DNA from: Streptomyces sp. NBC_00708
Lineage (GTDB): Bacteria; Actinomycetota; Actinomycetes; Streptomycetales; Streptomycetaceae
Direction of reading: 5' to 3'
Length of the DNA stretch: 64,000 bases
Assembly (NCBI GenBank): GCA_036226585.1
Contig: CP108999.1
Location: 62,001 to 126,000 of the forward strand
The notes under the pieces are model-generated. The model had not been told where the DNA came from and searched no databases. It saw only the letters and a program-made list of their open reading frames with translations. This document shows, one piece after another, positions 8,436 through 15,003 of the stretch. Both the position numbers and the translations under genes were made by a program. Numbering within the stretch: the stretch's first letter is position 1; every line of letters begins with the position of its first letter.

Positions 8436-8884
8436 CGGCGCACCTGCCTGGGCGCGACGGCGTGCAGCCGGTGGACCGTCTCCGAAATGGTGATCACGTC
8501 AGACCCAAGGAGCGGCCAGGCCCGAAACGTGACACTGAAAGGCAAAGAAATTGCGGGGTCGACGGCCGCGACACGGCGGCGACGACGGAAGAGCGGGCTG
8601 GGCATAGCGGGTGAATCTCCCCATATGGGGGAGTCGCAACCGGCAGATGTGACCTGACAGGGAACCCGGATGGTGGCGTTCCACGAGGTGGGACGCCTAT
8701 CCTGGGTACAGGTGACTGCGCGGACCTTATGGTCCACGGGCATCACCCCGGCGAGGTCACCTCACCGGACACGACTCGGGTGGCTTGGAGGCTGGCGAGT
8801 CGAACAGCGAGTGATCGCTACGAAGCCGTTCCGTCCCTGCCAGGACGGGGCGGCTTCGGTGTTATGGCAGCTGGGTGCTCCTTT
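8436..8884. promoter_or_regulatory. Intergenic region with palindromic operator candidate
   Basis: This 449-bp stretch separates the start of the large 8435 gene from the end of the PP2C-like gene. At 8617-8633 lies CTCCCC-ATAT-GGGGGAG, a near-perfect palindrome 180 bp upstream of the 8435 start. Reading frames here have no convincing starts or family features, and nothing else was seen. Confidence 0.4.
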
Positions 8885-9721
8885 TCATGGCGTAGTAGAA
8901 GAGAGCAAGACGGGCTGGCTGATCTTGACGTATGCGGCAGTGGCATCGTCCGAGCGCTTGAACCGAGGCCACCGTTCGCCCACCGGGTCGGCGAGCTCCG
9001 CCTCGCGGGTACGTGCGATCAGCGCAGCTGGGCCTTCAGCGCACAGGAGGGAGAGCAGGTCTTTCCAGGTGAGGACTCCGAAGGAGTCCACCAGGCGGCT
9101 GGCCCCGTCGGTCAAGAGTGCTGCCTGCTGCACTCTTACGATTGCTACGGAACCTGTGATCGCCTCGTCGGCGGCCGCCGGGTCGGTGGCCGCAACCCAG
9201 TAGCCGCCGGGCTTGTTCCGAAGGCTACGTTGGATGCTGACGAGTTGGGACACGCGGGCGGCGTGCTCAGGAGTGCCGGTTGGCCCCTGTAGAGCGGCCC
9301 TCATCTCGTCGGCCGCGACCTCCTCAACCCGCTTGTCGACGACGGTCCGGATGCCGTCGGCTCCGAGGTCAAGGACTAGAACGTTGTCGGAGAGCACCAG
9401 GTAGTCGAGCGCATCGCCGCGCTCGCGGACCATTACCACAGTCGAGGCCGGCACTGCTTCCTGGTCCAAGTCGCAGGTGCTGCGGTGCAGATCATTGACC
9501 GCAGCAATCGCAGCGCGAAGGGCTTCTCGGAGAGACATCCCCTCGTCGCCGATCAGGTTGATCAGTGTGGTGCCCAGTTGTCGTACGAACCATGGGGTGC
9601 CATGTACACACCCCATGGGCAGATCTTTTGGGGCGGACAGGCCGTCCAGCACGACCACTCCGGTGGGGCTCACGTGGACCGTGTCCTCGTTAGCGGCGCC
9701 CACGCCTTGGGTCGATGCCAT
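8885..9721 (-). CDS. PP2C-like (PPM family) phosphatase-type protein
   Basis: A 278-residue protein. The N-terminus has NEDTVHVSPTGVVVLDGLSA, which matches the PPM motif in which NED and D-G supply metal ligands (residues about 10-29). Later segments VPASTVVMV and YLVLSDNVLVLDLG fit the beta-sandwich core, and LLTDGASR with a final DDATAAYV matches the last two PPM motifs (DG and DD). It would dephosphorylate Ser/Thr phosphate or act as a pseudophosphatase. The ATG at 9721 has AGG six bases upstream; a GTG at 9733 two bases after the previous stop is the alternative. It is translationally close to the 9735-10652 gene. Confidence 0.75.
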   Translation of the reverse strand: MASTQGVGAANEDTVHVSPTGVVVLDGLSAPKDLPMGCVHGTPWFVRQLGTTLINLIGDEGMSLREALRAAIAAVNDLHRSTCDLDQEAVPASTVVMVRERGDALDYLVLSDNVLVLDLGADGIRTVVDKRVEEVAADEMRAALQGPTGTPEHAARVSQLVSIQRSLRNKPGGYWVAATDPAAADEAITGSVAIVRVQQAALLTDGASRLVDSFGVLTWKDLLSLLCAEGPAALIARTREAELADPVGERWPRFKRSDDATAAYVKISQPVLLSSTTP

Positions 9722-9734
9722 GGATACCTGCACT

Positions 9735-10652
9735 TCAGGCCCCTTCCGGGCGGTAGAACGGCGTGATTTGCTCACTTGCGGTGATCTCCAGCGTCTCCGG
9801 ATCGAAGCGACTGGAGATAAGAGTTGAGAACCGACGCGCTTTGAGCTCACGGTGCACGTTGGCCAGCTCCCTGTTAAGCCAGTGGACGACGCCACCGGAG
9901 CCGCGAGCATGAACGCCAGCGATATAGAGAAACGTCCCTTGGCCGTCGGGCCGCGGTAGACGACCAAAGTATGCGATGTCGCCGCTCTCGCCACGGTCCA
10001 TCGGAGAACGGTAGACCTGGCCCGTGTCGCGATCGGTGAGGAACCAGCCGTCGTCGTCCTTGCTGAACCCCAGGTGCGGATCCCCTTCGAGGATCTGCTC
10101 GATCAGGGGCGACAGCCTAGGACCACAGATGACCACGAGGTTGTTGCGGTTGAGCCGGACATTACCGCCCAGCGGGATCCGCTCAAAAGTCATCTCCAGT
10201 CCCACCTCTTCCGCCAACTCCCGTAGGCGTTCGTAGGTCTGGACGTCCTCGGTGGCGATGACGGGGCCCTGGATGACCTTCTTGCCCCCCTTGCCGCTGC
10301 TGTCCTCCAACTTCTCGGCCAGTGCTACGACGACTCTGCCGGAGCCCAGGAAGAGGCGTTCCGGTGGAGCGCCCTTGGCGAGCTGGCTGACGCGTCCCTT
10401 GCTGATGCCGAGCTCGCCTGCCAACTGGGTGCTGTTCCGCTGGCCCACGCGCAGCGTCTCGTTCATTGCCTCGTTGCGGACCGTCTGTAGCTCAGTGCCG
10501 TAGCCCTGCACCTGGCCTGACAGCGCATGGGCGAGTTTTGCGCGCTCCAGGGGGTCAGGAAGGTCTTTTAGTTGAGACAAGGTGCTATCGAAAGCCGTAT
10601 CGAGCTGGTGGCTCAGTGCGGTTGGAGCGGTGCCGGTCTCGTGCTGTTCCAT
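9735..10652 (-). CDS. HTH-domain protein with conserved C-terminal domain, partner of PP2C-like protein
   Basis: The ATG at 10652 is chosen over 10667 because AAGGGAGG stands directly before it. The protein has 305 residues. A helical N-terminus contains a helix-turn-helix (LAGELGISKGRVSQLAKGAP, about 75-95). The C-terminal half has a separate alpha/beta domain: NLVVICGPRLSPLIEQIL, DDDGWFLTDRDTGQVYRSPM, then GTFLYIAGVHARGSGGVVHW. I recognise this as a conserved actinobacterial domain but know no function for it. It probably senses a ligand and regulates its own two-gene unit. Confidence 0.75.
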   Translation of the reverse strand: MEQHETGTAPTALSHQLDTAFDSTLSQLKDLPDPLERAKLAHALSGQVQGYGTELQTVRNEAMNETLRVGQRNSTQLAGELGISKGRVSQLAKGAPPERLFLGSGRVVVALAEKLEDSSGKGGKKVIQGPVIATEDVQTYERLRELAEEVGLEMTFERIPLGGNVRLNRNNLVVICGPRLSPLIEQILEGDPHLGFSKDDDGWFLTDRDTGQVYRSPMDRGESGDIAYFGRLPRPDGQGTFLYIAGVHARGSGGVVHWLNRELANVHRELKARRFSTLISSRFDPETLEITASEQITPFYRPEGA

Positions 10653-11030
10653 GCTGCCTCCCTTCATGGGTCATGTTTACCTCATTAAACCTCATGGGTT
10701 CAAGGTGGTTGACGCGCGCCGTGTCCGGATCTATGGTTTCTGTAGCCGAAGGGTTTAGGGTGCTAAATCCTGGAGTTGCGCGAGCTTTATTGCAGCTCAG
10801 GGCGCCCATGACCTGTTCACCGCAGGACGCACTTCCCCGTTGGGGAGGGCCAGGGTTGATAGCTCCACCAAATCCCCTGGGCCGGTCACCAGGCCGGATG
10901 CCTCCTACTGCACGTCGCAGCGCTGATGCGCTGTCCGATCAGCCAGGACGCCGGCCCCGGTCGAGCACCTGGTGGTCGGAGAGCCCACCCGCGACGCAGC
11001 CCCCTCTCCCCTCTACCGGAGGAGCCCCTC
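10653..11030. promoter_or_regulatory. Regulatory region with repeats upstream of the HTH/PP2C pair
   Basis: Just upstream of the minus-strand 10652 start are tandem 10-bp direct repeats TTTACCTCAT (10676-10685) and TAAACCTCAT (10686-10695). Further out, 10751-10770 reads GGGTTTAGGGTGCTAAATCC, an inverted repeat with TTTAG/CTAAA arms. These are likely operators. The right end carries GGAGGAG, the ribosome site of the plus-strand 11031 gene. No other gene is visible in the 378 bp. Confidence 0.5.
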
Positions 11031-11762
11031 ATGGCCACGACGACTGTGGAGCCCCAGGCCCGCAAGCGCAGCCGGAAGACCCGCACGAAGAACATCAGTA
11101 CCCTCCCGGCGCTCGTCGCCTCGGAGTTCACGGCCAGCCAGATCGACCTGACGCCGGGCAAGGAACACGCCCTCTGCCCGGCCTGCAAGTGCTGGACGCC
11201 GATCACCGGAGTCCAGGGCACGCCGGTGCTGGTCCCCCACCACACCACTCCCTATCACGACCGCACCGCCACCCCCCGCCGCTGCTCGAACACCAACCGC
11301 CGGATCGTCCTCGACACCGCGGTCGACACCTGGCGGGAGCAGCTGGCCGAGCGGACCGAGGTGTCCGCGTCGGTCGCCTCCCGCCGGCCGACGAAGGTGC
11401 TGCCGAAGCCGCGCAGCCCGCAGACCGACCGGGTTTTACGCGGGCGAGACCAGCGTGGTGCGATCGGACGCCGCGCTGAGTGGGCCGGCGTTCTATACCG
11501 CGTACGGCAGACCGACCAGCTGCGTCGCGCCGTCCCGCAGGACACGCGCTCCAATCAGGGGCCGGAGGTTCCCCTGGTGCCGCTGACTCCTCGCCAGGCT
11601 CTCGCGAAGCACGAGGGCAGCCAGCTCACGTGCGAGCACTGCGGTGCCACCGAGCCCAGCCTCGCTGACGCGGTCGCCTCCGGATGGTGCCGCATCACCC
11701 GCCGCGCCCACTGCGGACGATGCGCCACCCGCTACCCGGCCTGGACGCGCACCGCGTTCTGA
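11031..11762 (+). CDS. Zinc-ribbon hypothetical protein, 243 aa
   Basis: The ATG at 11031 follows a strong GGAGGAG site. A basic N-terminus precedes Cys pairs CPACKCW (about residue 46) and, near the C-terminus, CEHCGATEP (about 204) with CGRCATRYP (about 232), which look like a zinc ribbon. The middle is Arg-rich. No family is known. It is the first gene of the long rightward block. Confidence 0.7.
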   Translation: MATTTVEPQARKRSRKTRTKNISTLPALVASEFTASQIDLTPGKEHALCPACKCWTPITGVQGTPVLVPHHTTPYHDRTATPRRCSNTNRRIVLDTAVDTWREQLAERTEVSASVASRRPTKVLPKPRSPQTDRVLRGRDQRGAIGRRAEWAGVLYRVRQTDQLRRAVPQDTRSNQGPEVPLVPLTPRQALAKHEGSQLTCEHCGATEPSLADAVASGWCRITRRAHCGRCATRYPAWTRTAF

Positions 11763-11790
11763 CCCCGGACTCGCGACGACGAACGCCCAC

Positions 11791-11871
11791 GGCCCTGAAC
11801 ACGGCGAAACCCCCGGGGGCGACCCCAGGGTTCGCTTTCGCAGCTTCACCCTCTTTCGAAGGGAACCTCGC
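11791..11871 (+). promoter_or_regulatory. Duplicated 5' leader cassette, copy 1
   Basis: GGCCCTGAACACG, a CG-rich stem near 11809-11832, TCGCAGCTTCACCCTC and GAAGGGAAC lead into an ATG at 11872. The same order recurs at 12442-12520. The hairpin followed by a ribosome site suggests a shared untranslated leader. Confidence 0.45.
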
Positions 11872-11913
11872 ATGCCCACATACACATCGCCGGTGGTCGG
11901 GAGTATCCGGTGA
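11872..11913 (+). CDS. 13-residue open frame, possible leader peptide
   Basis: ATG 11872, with GAAGGGAAC in front, encodes MPTYTSPVVGSIR and stops at a TGA that overlaps the GTG of the next gene (GTGA). The layout suggests translational coupling to the membrane protein at 11910. Too short for certainty. Confidence 0.4.
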   Translation: MPTYTSPVVGSIR

Positions 11914-12347
11914 GCCGGGCCCGGCGAGTCGGCCGCTGGCTGCTGACTCACGCCTTACATGAGTACGGCATCCGCCTGTTGGTTCGCAGTCCGCGCCGGT
12001 GGTTCCTGACCCGCGCGCATCATCCGTGGACGGGTCTTCTCCTGCTCGCCCTGCTCGCGGTCTTCACCTACGCCGGCCGGTACTGCCCGCACTGGGTATG
12101 GACCGGTGCCGTGGCGTACGCGGTGGCGAGCTTCCTCCCCGACACGGTCGGCCACTGGTCCCACTTGCTGTGGGGGCGCGGCTGGGGCTGGCAGGACACG
12201 ATCTGTCCCTGCTGCGACGGCGGTGGCGGTTGGTGGCCTGACTTCCCTGACCTTCCCGACGGCGGACCCGAGGACCACGGGCGTCAGCACGAGGACACGC
12301 GTACGCCGTCCATGGACACCGTGTCGGCTTCCTCGACCCGGCACTGA
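11910..12347 (+). CDS. Small membrane protein with Cys-rich C-terminus
   Basis: GTG start overlapping the short upstream frame. The 145-residue protein has a basic N-terminus, two hydrophobic segments (about 43-55 and 66-78), then CPCCDGGGGWWPDF, resembling the Cys/Gly/Trp tails seen elsewhere in this block (26488 gene). The C-terminus is polar. Function is unknown. Confidence 0.6.
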   Translation: MSRARRVGRWLLTHALHEYGIRLLVRSPRRWFLTRAHHPWTGLLLLALLAVFTYAGRYCPHWVWTGAVAYAVASFLPDTVGHWSHLLWGRGWGWQDTICPCCDGGGGWWPDFPDLPDGGPEDHGRQHEDTRTPSMDTVSASSTRH

Positions 12348-12367
12348 TCACGACACGCACGATCGAC

Positions 12368-12412
12368 CACGGCCCCGGCCGCCCCGCATTCCGAGGGGCG
12401 GCCGGGGCCGTG
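12368..12412. terminator. Strong hairpin terminator
   Basis: An 18-bp perfect stem, CACGGCCCCGGCCGCCCC with its complement, around a 9-base loop follows the 12347 stop. Confidence 0.7.
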
Positions 12413-12441
12413 GCTGCTCGTACAGCAGCCGCAGGGCCAAC

Positions 12442-12520
12442 AGGCCCTGAACACGACTCACCCCCCGGGCGGCTACCCGGGGGGTGGGTCTTCGCAGCTC
12501 ACCCTCCACAGAAGGGCAAC
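12442..12520 (+). promoter_or_regulatory. Duplicated 5' leader cassette, copy 2
   Basis: The same blocks as 11791-11871: GGCCCTGAACACG, a perfect stem ACCCCCCGGG/CCCGGGGGGT (12460-12485), TCGCAGCTCACCCTC and GAAGGGCAAC, directly before the WhiB-like start. Confidence 0.5.
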
Positions 12521-13069
12521 ATGCGCATGCACAGGATGACATCCACTCAGGCCCGGCACACACGCCGGGCCGTACTCCAGGCCGTGGTCGACGCCGGCAC
12601 CCGCTGCAACAGCGTCGACCCGGAACTCTGGTTCCGCGCCGACGAGGAGCCGGACACCGAGTGGCACCCCCGCCGCGCACAGGCCATCCGCATCTGCACC
12701 GGCTGCCCCGTACGGGCCGCGTGCGAGGAGCTCGCCCTGCGCGACGGCGACGGCCAGCCCGACGCGGACGACATGGTGCGCGCCGGGCTGACCGGCCCCG
12801 AGCTCGCCGCCGTCCGTACCGTCCAGGCCGTGCGCCTGGCCGCCGCGGTCGCCGCGGACCGGGACACCGAGCAGCGCGAGCTCCACGACCTTCTCGCCCA
12901 GGTCCAGAGCGAGGCCGTCTCCACCCTCGACCGCAAGGTCGACGGCGTGCGGGTCCCGACCGCCCGGGTGCAGGCCGAGCAGAACGTGCTGGTCCACATG
13001 CTCACTGCGCGGATCCGTGAGATCCGTACGGCCCGCCGGGCCCGCACCGGTTGGGAGGTCGCGGCATGA
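12521..13069 (+). CDS. WhiB-like (Wbl) iron-sulfur regulator
   Basis: A 182-residue protein with the four Wbl cysteines at 29, 59, 62 and 68 (RCNSVDPELWF; CTGCPVRAAC), expected to hold a 4Fe-4S cluster. The usual GVWGG turn is replaced by AGLTGPEL, and a helical basic C-terminus (about 100-180) may bind DNA. ATG 12521 follows GAAGGG; ATG 12527 is possible. Wbl proteins act with sigma factors as transcription regulators, and plasmid copies are frequent in Streptomyces. It overlaps the next gene by ATGA and so heads an operon of very small genes. Confidence 0.85.
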   Translation: MRMHRMTSTQARHTRRAVLQAVVDAGTRCNSVDPELWFRADEEPDTEWHPRRAQAIRICTGCPVRAACEELALRDGDGQPDADDMVRAGLTGPELAAVRTVQAVRLAAAVAADRDTEQRELHDLLAQVQSEAVSTLDRKVDGVRVPTARVQAEQNVLVHMLTARIREIRTARRARTGWEVAA

Positions 13070-13464
13070 CTACCACCACCATCTCCCCGACCCTGACCGG
13101 CACCTGCACCGGCCTTGTCCCGGCTGTCATTCCGCCGCGCGCCGGCGGAATCGACGACATCCGGCGCGAGGACGACGCCAAGGGCTTCGAGCGCGACGAG
13201 ACCGACCAGTTCCACCAGCTCGTCGACCGCCTGGTCGCCGACGGCGACACCCGAGCCCGGACCGCCGGGCGCCGGGCCCGCCGCACGCTGACCGAGATGG
13301 ACCCCGGCTACGAACGCCAGCCCGTCCTGCAACTCACCCGCCCGCTGACCTTCCAGCGGGCGGACGACGCGTGTGCGTTGTGCGGGTACTGGAAGTGCCG
13401 CTGCGGCGGCATCGCCCCCGCCCCGGCACTGGCGGCGACCAGCATCTCAGGGGTGGCCCGATGA
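13066..13464 (+). CDS. Hypothetical protein, 132 aa, C-terminal Cys cluster
   Basis: The ATG overlaps the WhiB-like stop (ATGA) and GGGAGG lies upstream. The protein is charged and helical in the middle and ends with CALCGYWKCRCGG, a probable zinc-binding cluster. No family is recognised. Translationally coupled on both sides. Confidence 0.65.
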   Translation: MTTTTISPTLTGTCTGLVPAVIPPRAGGIDDIRREDDAKGFERDETDQFHQLVDRLVADGDTRARTAGRRARRTLTEMDPGYERQPVLQLTRPLTFQRADDACALCGYWKCRCGGIAPAPALAATSISGVAR

Positions 13465-13583
13465 ACTGCACTTTCTGCGGCCGGCAGACGTTCATCACCG
13501 TCTCGCTCACCGACGACGAGCGCGCCGAGCTCTCCAAGAAGAACGCGGAGCAGAACAAGCGGTCGGAGAACAACCGCCGATGA
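13461..13583 (+). CDS. 40-residue CxxC protein
   Basis: ATG 13461 overlaps the previous stop. It encodes MNCTFCGRQTFITVSLTDDE and a polar tail. One CxxC pair near the N-terminus could bind metal, perhaps as a dimer. Overlaps on both sides support it as real. Confidence 0.55.
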   Translation: MNCTFCGRQTFITVSLTDDERAELSKKNAEQNKRSENNRR

Positions 13584-13786
13584 CGCTCCCGTTCATACCG
13601 GCTGCACGGGCCGCGCAGAGGCGCGCGGCCCGTGCCATCGCCACGTGCGGCCTGGCTCACCCGCTCACTGGCCTATTGCTCGCGGCCGCCGCCACGGCGG
13701 CCGCGCAGGCCTGGGAGGCCGGCCACCGCGTCGCCGACATCCACCCCACACACCACGCACAACCGGAACGGAACCATGGTGGCTGA
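13580..13786 (+). CDS. Small membrane protein, 68 aa
   Basis: ATGA overlap with the 40-residue gene. An amphipathic Arg/Ala N-terminus is followed by one hydrophobic Ala-rich segment (about 24-48) and a His-rich end. No known function. Confidence 0.55.
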   Translation: MTLPFIPAARAAQRRAARAIATCGLAHPLTGLLLAAAATAAAQAWEAGHRVADIHPTHHAQPERNHGG

Positions 13787-13952
13787 CGGCCTCCACACCC
13801 GCTACATGACCGCGACCATCGCCTGGCGCACTCACCGAAAGGGCTGCTCGCCCTGCCGGAACAGCCAGCCCTGCACGACCGGTGCCTCACTGTTCGAGCA
13901 GTTCGCTCGGCTCCAGGACGCCTACCTCACCCAGCAGAAACGCAAGAGCTGA
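13776..13952 (+). CDS. 58-residue Cys-containing hypothetical protein
   Basis: The ATG at 13776 lies inside the end of the previous gene (11-bp overlap). It encodes a basic protein with HRKGCSPCRNSQPC and a helical end (LFEQFARLQDAYL). It may bind metal. Supported mainly by the tight gene chain. Confidence 0.55.
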   Translation: MVADGLHTRYMTATIAWRTHRKGCSPCRNSQPCTTGASLFEQFARLQDAYLTQQKRKS

Positions 13953-13977
13953 CCACCAACCGAGAGGAAAACCCGAC

Positions 13978-14160
13978 ATGAAGCGTGCCGAGGCCATCGC
14001 GTTCCACACCGAGGAGGCCGCGTCGGCCGAGCGCGTGCTCGCCGAGTCGACTCCGGGCACCCCGGGCTATCTCCACCAGGCCGACTACGCCCAGGAGCAC
14101 CGTGTGCTTGCCGAGGCCGCCCGCCTCCACGACTATCCCGACGCCGAACTTGAGGACTGA
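13978..14160 (+). CDS. Small helical hypothetical protein, 60 aa
   Basis: ATG 13978 is preceded by GAGAGGAAAA. The product starts MKRAEAIAFHTEEAASAERV and is acidic and helical, with repeated Ala/Glu/His residues. No family is recognised. A terminator follows at 14183. Confidence 0.6.
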   Translation: MKRAEAIAFHTEEAASAERVLAESTPGTPGYLHQADYAQEHRVLAEAARLHDYPDAELED

Positions 14161-14182
14161 CAGCCCGTCTGACGGTTGCCTC

Positions 14183-14220
14183 CCCCGTCCGTCCCGGCCT
14201 TCGTGCCGGAACGGACGGGG
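14183..14220. terminator. Hairpin terminator after WhiB-led operon
   Basis: CCCCGTCCGTCCCGGC pairs, with one mismatch, to GCCGGAACGGACGGGG across a short loop. Confidence 0.65.
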
Positions 14221-14269
14221 CTGAGGGGAGCCGGACAGCCCGGACTACGTGATCCAGCAGGAGCCACAG

Positions 14270-14851
14270 ATGCCCCAGACCACCACTTCCCCCATCACGC
14301 CCGCTCTCACGGCGGCGTTCAGCGACGAGACGCTGACCAAGGCGGCTGAGCTCGCCGCCGATGCCTACCGGCCGGTGTGGGTCGGTCCGTCCGGCGAGGA
14401 GTCCTCCGGCGAGTCCGTGGCCCTCCACCTGGAGGCCACCGCCGTCCTGTTGGAGACGGACGGCTGGGTCCGCACCTACGACCACGGCGCGGACTGGTCG
14501 ACCGGTGTGAACCTGCCCGACGACGACTACTCCATGACGGTGAAGGACATGGTCCGGGCGCTGCTGCGGTTCATCCGCGAAGAAAGCCGCACCGGCCCCG
14601 AGCGCACTCTGGCCAGTGCACTGAGCCACATCGGTGTGGGCGGCAAGCACGGCGATTCCGACACCGCCAGCATCGCCTCGGGCGTCATGGACTTCATGAT
14701 CCAGGCCTACACCGGATCGGAGACGGCGCGCGCCACACCGTGGTCGGAACGCAAGCACCGCACCCTCGCTGACGTCACCGCGCTGGTGACCGCGAGCGCC
14801 CGGTTCGCCCGCCTCCACGGGCCCGCCAGCCACGAAGCGGCGGCTGCCTGA
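14270..14851 (+). CDS. DUF6197-like hypothetical protein, 193 aa
   Basis: ATG 14270 is preferred to GTG 14249 because AGGAG lies six bases before it. The core pattern VALHLEATAVLLETDGWVRT and a later helical region with NLPDDDY and MTVKDMVRALLRF recall DUF6197 proteins of actinobacteria, as does the gene at 17897. Function is unknown. Monocistronic, between two terminators. Confidence 0.65.
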   Translation: MPQTTTSPITPALTAAFSDETLTKAAELAADAYRPVWVGPSGEESSGESVALHLEATAVLLETDGWVRTYDHGADWSTGVNLPDDDYSMTVKDMVRALLRFIREESRTGPERTLASALSHIGVGGKHGDSDTASIASGVMDFMIQAYTGSETARATPWSERKHRTLADVTALVTASARFARLHGPASHEAAAA

Positions 14852-14880
14852 CCCACCCAACGCTGACCGATCAGCACAAC

Positions 14881-14927
14881 GGCCCTCCGGGACCCCGGCA
14901 TTCAAGCTGCCGGGGTTCCGAAGGGCC
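14881..14927. terminator. Hairpin terminator
   Basis: GGCCCTCCGGGACCCCGGCA and its near-complement flank the loop TTCAAGC, 30 bp after the 14851 stop. Confidence 0.65.
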
Positions 14928-15003
14928 TGGTCACAACCCTACCCACCGCCGTAGATCCACGGTGACCTCTTGCACGAGGCGCCCGGAAGAGAGAGGACAC
15001 CCC

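Noticed and set aside
8432..8746. 104-codon minus-strand frame before the 8435 gene
   Set aside because: No ribosome site or family pattern; it overlaps the real start and spans an operator-like palindrome.
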